A stretch of DNA of 64,000 nt from Natronorubrum sediminis (GTDB taxonomy: Archaea > Halobacteriota > Halobacteria > Halobacteriales > Natrialbaceae). The stretch covers positions 930,001 through 994,000 of the forward strand of contig NZ_FNWL01000001.1 of NCBI RefSeq assembly GCF_900108095.1, written 5' to 3'. A program made the translations under genes and the position numbers. Below the pieces are notes generated by a model. That model did no database searches and was not told where the DNA came from. It worked only from the letters and a program-made list of their open reading frames with translations. Of the stretch, positions 24,506 through 33,332 are shown piece by piece (position 1 is the stretch's first letter; every line of letters starts with the position of its first letter).

Positions 24506-25735
24506 ATGATCGAACTCGACCGAGACAGGTTCGTCGACCTGCTGAACGAGCAGTCGGCGATCGGCGAGACGGCTGACGGCGGGTTGCACAGATTGGCGCT
24601 CTCAGCGGACGACCGAGCCGCTCGAGACTGGTTTCGCGAGCACCTCGAAGACGCCGGACTCGAGGTTCGCGTCGACGAGTTCGGAAACACGTTCGGCCGA
24701 CGCGCGGGGACGGACCCGGATGCTTCCCCCGTATTGCTCGGGTCCCACCTCGATTCACAACCCAACGGCGGGATCTACGACGGCGCGCTCGGCGTCGTCG
24801 CGGCACTCGAGTTCGTCCTGACGTTGAACGACGAGGGTATCGAGACTACCCACCCGATCGAGGTCGTCAACTGGACGAACGAGGAGGGATCGCGCTTTCA
24901 GCCGGCGATGCAAGGTAGCGGCGTCTGGGCCGGCGCACACGACCTCGAGACCGAGTACGAGAAGACCGACACCGACGGCGTGACCCTCCGCGAGGAACTC
25001 GAGCGCATCGGGTATCGAGGCGACGTTCCGGCAGAGCCCCAGGAGACGTACGAATCCTACCTCGAGTTACACGTCGAACAGGGGCCGAAACTCGAGGCGG
25101 CGGGTTCGGACGTCGGCGTCGTGACCGGCATCGTCGGCTTCACCTGGGGAAAACTGACCTTCGTCGGCAACCCTGATCACTCGGGGCCGACGCCGATGGA
25201 TCACCGAAGCGACGCGCTCGTCGCGGCTGCGGACACGATTCAGGCGGTTCGACGCATCGGGAACTCTCTCGGCGCGGAGACCGTCGGCACCGTCGGTTCG
25301 ATCGACGTGAGTCCGAACTCGGTGAACATCATTCCCGGCAAAGTGACGATGACGTGGGGGTTCCGGGATTCCGACGACGCCGTCGTTCAACGCGCCTACG
25401 AAATGGTGCTGGCGGAGGCGAACGACGCCGCCTCGCGGGAGGGCGTGGAACTCGAGTCCGAGGAGACGATGCGCGCCGAGAGCGTCGATTTCGCGGATCG
25501 GTGTATCGAGGCCGTCCAGTCGGCTGCCGACGACCTCGAGTACGACAGTCTCCAGTTAGGTTCGGGTGCGGGCCACGACGCGACCCACCTCGCGTCGGTG
25601 ACGGACACGGGGATGGTGTTCGCGGTCAGCGAGGACGGGAAGAGCCACTCGCCGGCGGAGTACACGAGTTGGGAGGATTGTTATGCGGCGGCGAACACGC
25701 TTGCGAACGCTGCGCTCACCCTCGCACACGAGTAG
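24506..25735 (+). CDS. M20 amidohydrolase (N-carbamoyl amino acid hydrolase / allantoate type)
   Basis: The 409-residue enzyme belongs to the M20 dinuclear-zinc peptidase family branch that includes L-N-carbamoylase, ureidopropionase and allantoate amidohydrolase. Metal ligands are visible: H81 (LLGSHLDSQPNGG), D92 (YDGALGVVAALE), E126/E127 (NWTNEEGSRF), the HVEQGP segment near 194 with a catalytic Glu, and a late His (GAGHDATHLA, near residue 360-365). The dimerisation domain is the FVGNPDHSGPTPMDHRSDAL region. Substrate preference within this group cannot be read from motifs. No uracil, hydantoin or allantoin pathway genes are adjacent, so it may use an exogenous N-carbamoyl compound. Confidence 0.88.
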   Translation: MIELDRDRFVDLLNEQSAIGETADGGLHRLALSADDRAARDWFREHLEDAGLEVRVDEFGNTFGRRAGTDPDASPVLLGSHLDSQPNGGIYDGALGVVAALEFVLTLNDEGIETTHPIEVVNWTNEEGSRFQPAMQGSGVWAGAHDLETEYEKTDTDGVTLREELERIGYRGDVPAEPQETYESYLELHVEQGPKLEAAGSDVGVVTGIVGFTWGKLTFVGNPDHSGPTPMDHRSDALVAAADTIQAVRRIGNSLGAETVGTVGSIDVSPNSVNIIPGKVTMTWGFRDSDDAVVQRAYEMVLAEANDAASREGVELESEETMRAESVDFADRCIEAVQSAADDLEYDSLQLGSGAGHDATHLASVTDTGMVFAVSEDGKSHSPAEYTSWEDCYAAANTLANAALTLAHE

Positions 25736-25789
25736 GTTGATTACTGGAGACGACGAGAATGTCCCCACCCCCGTGAGGCAAGCCCGAGA

Positions 25790-26296
25790 TCAGAGTTCGT
25801 CGGCGGTCGCGTCGATATCGTGAGCCGCAAAGAGTGTCTCGAGATCGTAATTGGAGAACACGTTTCCACCCGTTTTCATGGTCGAGATCGTGTACTGGGA
25901 ACTGGTCCGTTCGACTTCGTCGATCCCTTCGAACGAACTGATGAGGTCCTCGACGTGCTCCTGATCGGGAAGTTGTGAGATGACGATGAAGTCGGTATCG
26001 CCCATCATGAAGTACACTTGTGAGACGCCGTCGATGTTGGCGAGTTTCTCGCCGACTGTCGTGTGGTACTCCGCGTCGTATGTCGCGATTACTTCGGAGA
26101 TGATCGTAATACCAAGGCCAGCCAGATCGTTGTCGAGGTCGAAGATTTCGTTTCTGATCGTCCCGTCCTCTTTCATCTTGTCGATTCGGTAATAGATAGT
26201 CGATTTGGGAATGTTCGTCTGCTCTTTGATGTCGTTTGGACTCACCGTCCCGTGGTCTGCCATCGCCTTCAGAATGCGAACGTCAGTTTCGTCCAT
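25790..26296 (-). CDS. Lrp/AsnC family transcription regulator
   Basis: The 168-residue regulator starts MDETDVRILKAMADHG. The N-terminal HTH covers 1-50 (TVSPNDIKEQTNIPKSTIYYRIDKM). A RAM/ligand domain follows about 65-145 (LGITIISEVIATYDAEYHTTVGEKL, then DGVSQVYFMMGDTDFIVIS). Members respond to amino acids and bind as octamers to repeated AT-rich sites. The start is preceded by a perfect ACTATT-cca-AATAGT inverted repeat that overlaps its own TATA-like sequence, which fits autoregulation. The M20 hydrolase gene is convergent. Confidence 0.9.
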   Translation of the reverse strand: MDETDVRILKAMADHGTVSPNDIKEQTNIPKSTIYYRIDKMKEDGTIRNEIFDLDNDLAGLGITIISEVIATYDAEYHTTVGEKLANIDGVSQVYFMMGDTDFIVISQLPDQEHVEDLISSFEGIDEVERTSSQYTISTMKTGGNVFSNYDLETLFAAHDIDATADEL

Positions 26297-26310
26297 CGAT
26301 TGACAATCTG

Positions 26311-26352
26311 TCTAACTATTCCAAATAGTTTCGGAATTTTGCTATTTAGACA
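26311..26352 (-). promoter_or_regulatory. AT-rich operator and TATA of the Lrp-type gene
   Basis: ACTATT-cca-AATAGT (26315-26329) is a perfect six-base inverted repeat, followed by a further half-site CTATTTAGAC. The outer words GTCTAA (26310-26315) and TTAGAC (26346-26351) are also inverted. The position, 20-55 bases before the gene, covers its promoter. Confidence 0.6.
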
Positions 26353-26504
26353 CGAGAGGAATGCACGTATTTGAGAGCGTTCTGCGCAGCCACGATGACT
26401 CGAGCCTCGAGCGGCGGTAGTGTTCTCCCTCCTCGAGACGCCGCGTGCGAGTAACCGACGCGCCAACGAAGGCGCTTTAGGCGCTGAGCCGTTTTGTCTC
26501 TCCA

Positions 26505-27623
26505 ATGAGTCAACCCACGCCCGAAGTCTACGAGCAGGGCAAGGGCATGGACGCCCACAACCAGGCAATGCGGGAGATCCGCTCGCGCAAGGAGGCGAGT
26601 TACGACCCCCACGAGCCGACCCGCGTCTGGCTCGACGAGGACAACACCCCCGACGGTGTCAAACAGAGTCTAACGATCATCCTCAACACTGGCGGTTGTC
26701 GCTGGGCCCGCGCCGGCGGCTGTACGATGTGTGGCTACGTCGCCGAGAGCGTCGACGGCGGCAGCGTCTCCCACGAGGCACTGATGGACCAGATCGACGT
26801 CTGTCTCGCACACGAGACAGAACACGGCGACGAGCCGGCGGATCTGATCAAGATCTACACCTCCGGATCGTTCCTCGACGAACGCGAGGTCGGCGCAGAG
26901 ACTCGAAAAGCGATCGGTGAGACCTTCGCGGATCGGGAGCGCATCGTCCTCGAGTCCCTCCCCGACTTCGTCGACCGCGAGAAGATCGGCGACTTCACCC
27001 GCCACGGTATCGACACTGACATCGCGATCGGCCTCGAGACGGCCACGGACCGCGTGCGCCACGACTGCGTGAACAAGTACTTCGACTTCGCGGATTTCGA
27101 AGACGCCTGCGCGGAGGCCGTCGCGGCCGACGAGGCTTCGGGTGACGCCGAATCCGAAGCCAGTGGCGCAACGGCTGGCATCAAGGCCTACCTCCTGATG
27201 AAGCCGCCGTTCCTCACGGAATCCGAAGCCGTCGAAGACATGATCTCCTCCATCGAACGCTGCGCCGACGTCAAGGGCTGTCACACCGTCTCGATGAACC
27301 CGTGTAACGTCCAGCGCTACACGATGGTCGACGAACTCTACTTCAACGACGGCTACCGCCCGCCGTGGCTCTGGTCGGTCGCCCACGTACTCGAGGAAAC
27401 AGCCGATATCGACGCCATCGTCGTCTCGGACCCCGTTGGGCACGGTTCCGACCGCGGCCCGCACAACTGCCAGGAGTGTGACGACCTCGTCCAGAAGGCA
27501 ATCAAGGACTTCGGCCTCCGACAGGACCCGACCGTCTTCGAGCAGGTCTCCTGTGAGTGTGAGGCGACGTGGGAGGTCGTCATGGAACGCGAACGGAGTT
27601 TCAACCAGCCATTGACGCGGTGA
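26505..27623 (+). CDS. Radical SAM archaeosine enzyme RaSEA
   Basis: The 372-residue protein has the variant radical SAM cluster motif C65-x7-C73-x2-C76 in NTGGCRWARAGGCTMCGY, typical of RaSEA. RaSEA takes the lysine-preQ0 adduct that ArcS makes on tRNA position 15 and cleaves it by a radical mechanism to give archaeosine. Later features are IKIYTSGSFLDE, IAIGLETATDRVRHDCVNK, and IKAYLLMKPPFLTESEA with conserved Pro residues. The C-terminal CQECDDLVQKAIKDFG and CECEATWE hold additional Cys. The ArcS gene is in this window at 1042-2799, about 24 kb away, so the pair is near but not in one operon. Confidence 0.93.
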   Translation: MSQPTPEVYEQGKGMDAHNQAMREIRSRKEASYDPHEPTRVWLDEDNTPDGVKQSLTIILNTGGCRWARAGGCTMCGYVAESVDGGSVSHEALMDQIDVCLAHETEHGDEPADLIKIYTSGSFLDEREVGAETRKAIGETFADRERIVLESLPDFVDREKIGDFTRHGIDTDIAIGLETATDRVRHDCVNKYFDFADFEDACAEAVAADEASGDAESEASGATAGIKAYLLMKPPFLTESEAVEDMISSIERCADVKGCHTVSMNPCNVQRYTMVDELYFNDGYRPPWLWSVAHVLEETADIDAIVVSDPVGHGSDRGPHNCQECDDLVQKAIKDFGLRQDPTVFEQVSCECEATWEVVMERERSFNQPLTR

Positions 27624-27720
27624 CGAAGGGGGGTGTTCGACGGAGTAGGCGGTACCACAGCCGGCTATTCGACATGCAAGTAGCGAAACAGTTACGGCGA
27701 ACTACTGTCTGGTCTCGACA

Positions 27721-28095
27721 GTGACCACGACAGAACGATACCGTTCTCACCTGAAGACGTCGGTGGCGGCCACCGTCGGCTGTCTCGCCGTCGTCGCGGT
27801 CGTGACCACGGTTACGGGCAGGGGCCTCACGTTCGTCGCCGACGCGTTGTTCGTCCTCGCGATGGGGTGTTTTGGGATTACCGTCGTCTTGACCCGGCCG
27901 TCCGTCTCGCGGCGGCGGACGATTCAACGAGCGGAAGCGGCCGATGAGTCCACTGGCGACGACCGTGAACCCGACGACGGACGGTCGCGAGCGCGGGATC
28001 CGAACGCCCAGTTTCACGCGGGCATCCGACTGGGACTCGTCGCGACGACGTTACTCTGCGTGTCGTTGTTCGTTCAGTACGCACCCCTTCGGTGA
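27721..28095 (+). CDS. Hypothetical membrane protein
   Basis: Starting at GTG 27721, the 124-residue protein has hydrophobic segments AATVGCLAVVAVVTTVTG and FVADALFVLAMGCFGITVVLT in the N-terminal half. A charged middle (TIQRAEAADESTGDDREPDDG) leads to a C-terminal segment LGLVATTLLCVSLFV. This predicts three membrane helices with a cytoplasmic acidic loop. It follows RaSEA on the same strand. No family was recognised. Confidence 0.65.
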   Translation: MTTTERYRSHLKTSVAATVGCLAVVAVVTTVTGRGLTFVADALFVLAMGCFGITVVLTRPSVSRRRTIQRAEAADESTGDDREPDDGRSRARDPNAQFHAGIRLGLVATTLLCVSLFVQYAPLR

Positions 28096-28192
28096 ACCGC
28101 GCTGGCGAACTGTGGCTTCGCCGACCGACTCGCCCCCGAGAGACAAGGTGTGTATTTTGAGAGAGGTGTACTGCGAATGCACGATACAGATA

Positions 28193-28214
28193 GTGAACGA
28201 ACAGTATCGTTCAC
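28193..28214. promoter_or_regulatory. Inverted repeat upstream of the ABC importer
   Basis: GTGAACGA and TCGTTCAC are exact eight-base arms around a six-base centre, about 80 bases before the first gene of the importer. A TATA-like ACTATACTT lies at 28241-28249. The repeat is a good candidate operator for substrate-responsive control. Confidence 0.5.
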
Positions 28215-28292
28215 CAATGGATGATTTAGCACTGAGTGTAACTATACTTGTAAAGCTACATTCGTGGAAAGTGTTATGTAATACCACACCAA

Positions 28293-30071
28293 TTGTTGCT
28301 CGTGCGATCCGAAAGCAAGTTAACAGGTAACAAGCGGCGAACAGTGCTGAAGTCGATAGCGGCTGGTGGTGTTGCGTTTCTAGCGGGTTGTGTCGGGGAC
28401 TCTCCAGAGGACTCAGACACGAAGCACTGGATCGGTGCCCAGGGAAGCGAAGCTCCGAACTACAACGTGTTCCGCATCACGGACACGACGTCCGGAGACC
28501 GGGTCACTCGCGTCATGGACCCGGCGTACGTGTTCGACGAGAACGACGAGTTCGTGCCTCGATTGATTCGGGACTACGAGGTCAACGACGACTACACCGA
28601 GTGGACGTTCACGCTCACCGAGCACGGCGAGTGGTCCGATCCCTACGGAGCGATGACCGCCGAGGACTGGGTATACTCGATCACCGAGATCCTCCAAGGT
28701 GAAGACAACTGGGCCAACGCCTCGATGGCCGACGACTGGCGAATGTCCGTCGACGAGGTCCCGGACGGGTTCGAAGCGGCCGACGAAGACGGCGAGCAGG
28801 CCTGGTTCAACGTCGAGGAGACCGGCGAATTCGAGTTCACGGTCGAGATGCCGCTGCCATTCCCCGGTTTCCTCGAGGAACCGATTCTCTGGGGCTTCCA
28901 GGAGGTCATCCCCAAGGACCTCGCCGAGGAGTTCGTCGAGGACCAGGACGGCGACGCGATGAACGAAGACGACGAGATTCAGGAACTGTCCTACACCGGA
29001 AACCTCGGTGCGTTCACCGTCGAGGTGCTCGAGATCGAAGCGCGAATGAATGCCACTCGCAACGACGACTACTACCTGCGAAACTACGACGGCTTCGAGG
29101 ACGCTCCTTTCATCGAAGAGTGGACGTACCAGGTTATGAGCGAGGAGTCGACCCGACTGTCGGCCCTCCAGTCGGGCGAGATCACCCACTCCGGCGTTCC
29201 GCCACGTCGCGCCGAGGAGTTCGATGACGACATAGACGACGTCAACATCTTCGAGAACCCGACAGTCTACTGCCAGAGCATGTTCTACAACATGCGTGAC
29301 GACGGCTGGGAGGGCCTCCAGGTCCCGGAAGTGCGTCAGGCGCTCACGATGGCCGTCGACCGGGAGGAACTCGTCGAGGAAGTCCAGTACGGGTACGCAA
29401 CGGTTGCTCACACGCTTTCGCCGGAGTACTCCGATTTCTACGACAACTCCGAGGTCGTCGAGTGGGACTACGACCCGGACGCTGCCCGCCAACAACTCGA
29501 GGACAATCTCCCTAGCCCGTACGGCTACTCCGACGGCCGTGTCGTCGACGGCGACGGTGAAGAAGTCGTCCTCAACTTCGTCTTCAGCGACTCCGCGGAC
29601 GACACCGAACTCACCGCTCGAATCATTCAAGAAGAGATGGACGAAATCGGTCTCGAGGTTGAACTCGACGAGGTTCCGTGGAACACGATGCTGGACGACT
29701 ACCTGTACAAGGAACCCGGCGAAGCCCAGGAATGGGACTTCATGTCAGGTATCGGCCGAAACGCGTATCCCCGCGCACCCGAGGCGACGGAGGGCTTCTG
29801 GCGGCCCGGCGAGTCAGCCAACGGCTACGGCTACGACGACCCACACGGCGTCGCCGATATGCTCTCCGACGCCGCAAGGATGGCGGACGCCGACGAGCGA
29901 CAGAGCCAACTCGCGGAGGTGTTTGGCATCCTCAGCGAGGACCAGCCGTGGAACTTCCTCTACTTCCCCGAGGATATCGAAGGCTACCGAGACCACGTCG
30001 AACCGAGCGAAGACTCGAGCATCGCCTGGGAGTACGACATCAACCGATGGGAGATCGAACAAGAGCAGTAA
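28293..30071 (+). CDS. Peptide/nickel-type ABC substrate-binding lipoprotein
   Basis: The 592-residue extracellular protein begins with a TTG-type start (a GTG nine bases further in is an alternative) and a Tat signal with KRRTVLKSI, then AGGVAFLAGC with the lipid-anchored C33. A family 5 substrate-binding domain follows: TRVMDPAYVFDENDEFVPRL, then MTAEDWVYSITEIL, then EVRQALTMAVDREELVEEV and FVFSDSADDTELTARIIQEEM. It should bind oligopeptides or related solutes outside the cell and deliver them to the permeases encoded next. Its acidic surface suits a high-salt milieu. The substrate is not determinable. Confidence 0.9.
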   Translation: MLLVRSESKLTGNKRRTVLKSIAAGGVAFLAGCVGDSPEDSDTKHWIGAQGSEAPNYNVFRITDTTSGDRVTRVMDPAYVFDENDEFVPRLIRDYEVNDDYTEWTFTLTEHGEWSDPYGAMTAEDWVYSITEILQGEDNWANASMADDWRMSVDEVPDGFEAADEDGEQAWFNVEETGEFEFTVEMPLPFPGFLEEPILWGFQEVIPKDLAEEFVEDQDGDAMNEDDEIQELSYTGNLGAFTVEVLEIEARMNATRNDDYYLRNYDGFEDAPFIEEWTYQVMSEESTRLSALQSGEITHSGVPPRRAEEFDDDIDDVNIFENPTVYCQSMFYNMRDDGWEGLQVPEVRQALTMAVDREELVEEVQYGYATVAHTLSPEYSDFYDNSEVVEWDYDPDAARQQLEDNLPSPYGYSDGRVVDGDGEEVVLNFVFSDSADDTELTARIIQEEMDEIGLEVELDEVPWNTMLDDYLYKEPGEAQEWDFMSGIGRNAYPRAPEATEGFWRPGESANGYGYDDPHGVADMLSDAARMADADERQSQLAEVFGILSEDQPWNFLYFPEDIEGYRDHVEPSEDSSIAWEYDINRWEIEQEQ

Positions 30072-30107
30072 CGCGGGGATCGTCTCGTTCGGTTTGAACG
30101 ACCACTC

Positions 30108-30123
30108 TCCCCGACAACGGGGA
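30108..30123 (+). terminator. Hairpin between binding protein and permease genes
   Basis: TCCCCG-acaa-CGGGGA is a perfect stem of six pairs in the 89-base gap between the binding-protein gene and the first permease. Such intercistronic stems commonly stabilise the binding-protein mRNA or partly stop transcription, giving more of it than of the permeases. Confidence 0.55.
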
Positions 30124-30160
30124 TTTCCGACATAGACATTGATATGCATTCACACGACAA

Positions 30161-31135
30161 ATGAAAGCGTACATCGCAAAGCGCCTCGCGTGGACCGTTT
30201 TCGCGACCTGGGTCACGCTGACGATCACGTTCCTGCTTATCGACTTCTCGCCGATCTCGGCCGCTGGTGCCGAGTTCGTCGACCAGCAGGTCCAGTCAGG
30301 GATGGACGCGGACGAAGCGAGGGAACTGTACGAAGACCAACTCGGCCACGGCGACACCGTCTGGGAGCGATACACCAACTTCATGATCGGGCTGGTGACG
30401 TTCGACTGGGGGCTGTCGACGACGTACAACCAGCCGGTGACCGACGTCATCATGGGCTCTTGGATCTACTCGTTCCAGTTCGTCCTCCCGGCGACGATCA
30501 TCTCGGTCGTCCTCGGATTCGCGATCGGCCTGTACTCGGCCACCCACCAGTACACGAAAGAAGACTACGCGGCGACGCTGTTCGCGTTCACGGGCGTCAG
30601 CCTACCGAACTTCTGGTTCGCGATCATGCTGATCCTGGTCGGCGGCGTCTACCTCGACTGGTTCCCCATATACTACACGACGAACGTTCCCGGGATTCTC
30701 TCCTGGGAGAACGCCCATCAGTTGATACTTCCGGTGATCGTCCTCTCGACGTCGGCGATCGCCAGCGAGATGCGCTACGCTCGGGCAGAGTCGCTCGAGT
30801 ACGTCCACGCGGAGTTCGTCAAGACGGCGCGGGCGAAGGGACTCTCGGAGAACGAGGTGACCGTCAGACACATCTTCCGACCGGCGATGGTGCCGCTGAT
30901 CACGATCCTCGTCGGCGACATCCTCGGCTTGCTGTTCGCCGGGGCGTACGTCATCGAGTACATCTTCCAGATACCCGGACTCGGTTTGATCAGCTACAAC
31001 GCGATTATTCAGCAGGACACACCGCTCGTGCTGGCGACAGTGTTGATTCCGGTGTTTATCGCCATCATCGGCAACCTCGTACAGGATATCTGTTATACCA
31101 TGCTCGATCCACGAATCGAATTCGGTGATCGCTAG
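30161..31135 (+). CDS. ABC transporter permease, DppB type
   Basis: The 324-residue permease has an N-terminal helix (AKRLAWTVFATWVTLTITFLLID), an extracellular loop, five further helices and the DppB EAA-type motif VKTARAKGLSENEVTVRH (near 226-243). Segments FVLPATIISVVLGFAIGLYSA and VPLITILVGDILGLLFAGAYVIEYIF are characteristic of the peptide/nickel class. Its stop overlaps the GTG start of the second permease by one base. It forms the channel with the DppC-type permease. Confidence 0.92.
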   Translation: MKAYIAKRLAWTVFATWVTLTITFLLIDFSPISAAGAEFVDQQVQSGMDADEARELYEDQLGHGDTVWERYTNFMIGLVTFDWGLSTTYNQPVTDVIMGSWIYSFQFVLPATIISVVLGFAIGLYSATHQYTKEDYAATLFAFTGVSLPNFWFAIMLILVGGVYLDWFPIYYTTNVPGILSWENAHQLILPVIVLSTSAIASEMRYARAESLEYVHAEFVKTARAKGLSENEVTVRHIFRPAMVPLITILVGDILGLLFAGAYVIEYIFQIPGLGLISYNAIIQQDTPLVLATVLIPVFIAIIGNLVQDICYTMLDPRIEFGDR

Positions 31136-32298
31136 TGAGTTCAGACACGCAGACGGATGCCGTTCACGACGACGTCAGCTTCGAGGACATCGACTGGGAC
31201 GAGTACGGCGGCGGCGTCACGTTGACCCGGGCCCGAATCGCGGCCCTGCTTACGATGGGCGCCATCGTCGTCGGCTGGGTTCTGGACTATCTGTTTGGCC
31301 ACCACCGACAGCCCCTCGTCGAGTACGATCTGGGGCCGATCGAATTTGCCCCGAATCCGGGGAACGTCGAGTGGTTGTTCGCACTCACCATCGCGGTGTT
31401 GTTCTTCTATGGAATCGTCCCCCTGTACCAGAACCCGCGGATGACGAGACACTACTGGACGGAGTTCAAGAAGAACAAAGCCGCCGTCTTGAGCCTGTTC
31501 TTCCTCGCGTTCGTCTTCCTGGTCGCGGTGTTCGGCCCGTTCGTGTTCGGACGCCCTGATATCGACGTCACGAACGCCTACGAGCCGCCGGTGTTCTATC
31601 AGTACGTCCCGGGCTGGGAGGGTGGCACGTGGGCTCACCCGTTCGGAACCATGCAGTCGGGAGAAGACATCCTGCAGGTCGTCGTCATCGGCGCTCGCGT
31701 GAGCATGATGGTCGGCCTCATCGGCTGTCTGATGATCATCGCGCTCGCGAGCGCCGTCGGAACGACGGCCGCCTACTTCGGCGGACTGGTCGACGAGGTG
31801 CTGATGCGGTTCGTCGACATCATGCTCACGTTCCCGACGTTCTTCCTCATCCTGTTCGTCGTCTACCTCTACGGCGGCGACCTGTTCACGATCATCGTGA
31901 TCCTCGGACTGACGACGTGGACGGCAACCTCGAGAATCGTCCGCTCGGAAGCGCTCCAGCGCAACGAGGAGGCGTACATCGACGCGGCGAAGAACGTCGG
32001 TGCGAGCGAGCGCTGGATCATCACGCGCCACCTCGTGCCGAACGTCTCGAACACGATCATCACCGCGGCGACGCTCGTCATCCCGTCGCTAATCCTTTAC
32101 GAGGCGGTGTTGGCGTTCCTCGGCTTCGGCGATCCGAACGTCTGGTCGTGGGGGCGGGCGATCTCCGTCGGTCGGGGCGACCTCCAGAATGCCTGGTGGG
32201 TCTCGACGATCCCCGGCGTGTTCTTGTTCCTGACGGTACTGGCGTTCAACTTCCTCGGCGACGCGTTGCGAGACGCGCTCGACCCTCGACACCAATAA
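31135..32298 (+). CDS. ABC transporter permease, DppC type
   Basis: Starting at GTG 31135, the 387-residue permease is longer than most DppC proteins. An acidic N-terminal region (DDVSFEDIDWDEYGGGV) and extra helices (IAALLTMGAIVVGWVLDYLF) precede the core. The core has FGTMQSGEDILQVVVIGARVS and the EAA loop AAKNVGASERWIITRHLVPN, followed by helices with VIPSLILYEAVLAFLGFG. It pairs with the DppB-type protein. The start codon overlaps the stop of the previous gene. Confidence 0.9.
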   Translation: MSSDTQTDAVHDDVSFEDIDWDEYGGGVTLTRARIAALLTMGAIVVGWVLDYLFGHHRQPLVEYDLGPIEFAPNPGNVEWLFALTIAVLFFYGIVPLYQNPRMTRHYWTEFKKNKAAVLSLFFLAFVFLVAVFGPFVFGRPDIDVTNAYEPPVFYQYVPGWEGGTWAHPFGTMQSGEDILQVVVIGARVSMMVGLIGCLMIIALASAVGTTAAYFGGLVDEVLMRFVDIMLTFPTFFLILFVVYLYGGDLFTIIVILGLTTWTATSRIVRSEALQRNEEAYIDAAKNVGASERWIITRHLVPNVSNTIITAATLVIPSLILYEAVLAFLGFGDPNVWSWGRAISVGRGDLQNAWWVSTIPGVFLFLTVLAFNFLGDALRDALDPRHQ

Positions 32299-32300
32299 CG

Positions 32301-33332
32301 ATGACCGACGAACCACTACTGTCCATCCAAGACGTACAAACCTACTTCCACACCGACGACGGTCTCGTCAGAGCGGTCGACGGCGTTAGCTTCGATGTCG
32401 ACCGCGGCGAGACCGTCTGCGTCGTCGGTGAGAGCGGGTCTGGAAAGTCCGTGACGTGCGAAACGGTGACGCAACTGATCCCGATGCCGCCCGGCGAGAT
32501 CGCCGGCGGCGAGGTGTACTTCGACGGCGTAGACATGACCGCGCTCCCCGACGACGAGTTGCGCGAACTGCGCGGCGGCCGGATCGGTCACGTCTTCCAG
32601 AACCCACAGGGGGCGCTCAACCCCGTCTACACCGTCGGCTACCAGATTCGGGAGGCGATCGACGCCCACCACGACGTCTCGAAGGCGGAGGCTCGCCAGC
32701 GGGCGGTCGACCTCCTCGAGGCCGTCGGCATCCCCGAGGCCGCGACTCGCGTCGACGACTACCCCCACGAGTTCTCCGGCGGGATGAAACAGCGCGTCGT
32801 GATCGCGATGGCGCTGGTCTGCGAGCCGGATCTGCTGATCGCCGACGAGCCGACGACGGCACTCGACGTGACGATCGAAGCCCAGATCCTCGACCTCTTT
32901 CGCGACCTCCAAGACGAGTACGACATGGGCATCGTGTTCGTGACCCACGACCTCGGCGTCGTCGCCGAGATCGCCGACACGGTCGTCGTCATGTATGCGG
33001 GGAAAGTGATGGAATCCGGGTCGGTCGAGGACATCTTCGAGAATCCGGCTCACCCCTACACGAAGGCACTACTCGAGTGTCTCCCCGGCCAGTCGAATCT
33101 GGAGCCGATTCCCGGGAGCCTCCCAAGCACGACCGATCCGCCGGATGGCTGTCGGTTCCACGACCGGTGTGAGTACGCCACCGAGGAGTGTCGTGTCGGC
33201 GAGCAACCGCCGCTGTACGAGATTGGCGACGAACACCAGGTGTCCTGTATCCACTGGCGCGACGATATCGACGAACTCCCCGATCCGGCGGAGGTCCACG
33301 ATGCGACCGTCAGCTTGGAAGGTGAACTATGA
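32301..33332 (+). CDS. ABC transporter ATP-binding protein, DppD type
   Basis: The start is the ATG at 32301, two bases after the permease stop; the open frame reaches further upstream but that is a shadow of the permease. The 343-residue protein has Walker A GESGSGKS (43-50), signature [16 protein letters not shown], Walker [14 protein letters not shown] and switch His in FVTHDLGVV. The C-terminal oligopeptide-transporter region carries [15 protein letters not shown] and VSCIHW. It drives import with the DppF-type partner. Confidence 0.93.
   Translation: MTDEPLLSIQDVQTYFHTDDGLVRAVDGVSFDVDRGETVCVVGESGSGKSVTCETVTQLIPMPPGEIAGGEVYFDGVDMTALPDDELRELRGGRIGHVFQNPQGALNPVYTVGYQIREAIDAHHDVSKAEARQRAVDLLEAVGIPEAATRVDDYPHEFSGGMKQRVVIAMALVCEPDLLIADEPTTALDVTIEAQILDLFRDLQDEYDMGIVFVTHDLGVVAEIADTVVVMYAGKVMESGSVEDIFENPAHPYTKALLECLPGQSNLEPIPGSLPSTTDPPDGCRFHDRCEYATEECRVGEQPPLYEIGDEHQVSCIHWRDDIDELPDPAEVHDATVSLEGEL

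Noticed and set aside
31629-32300. Long N-terminal extension of the DppD-type ATPase gene
   Set aside because: The extension is the out-of-frame shadow of the upstream permease. The ATG at 32301 fits two bases after the permease stop and begins the conserved ABC domain.
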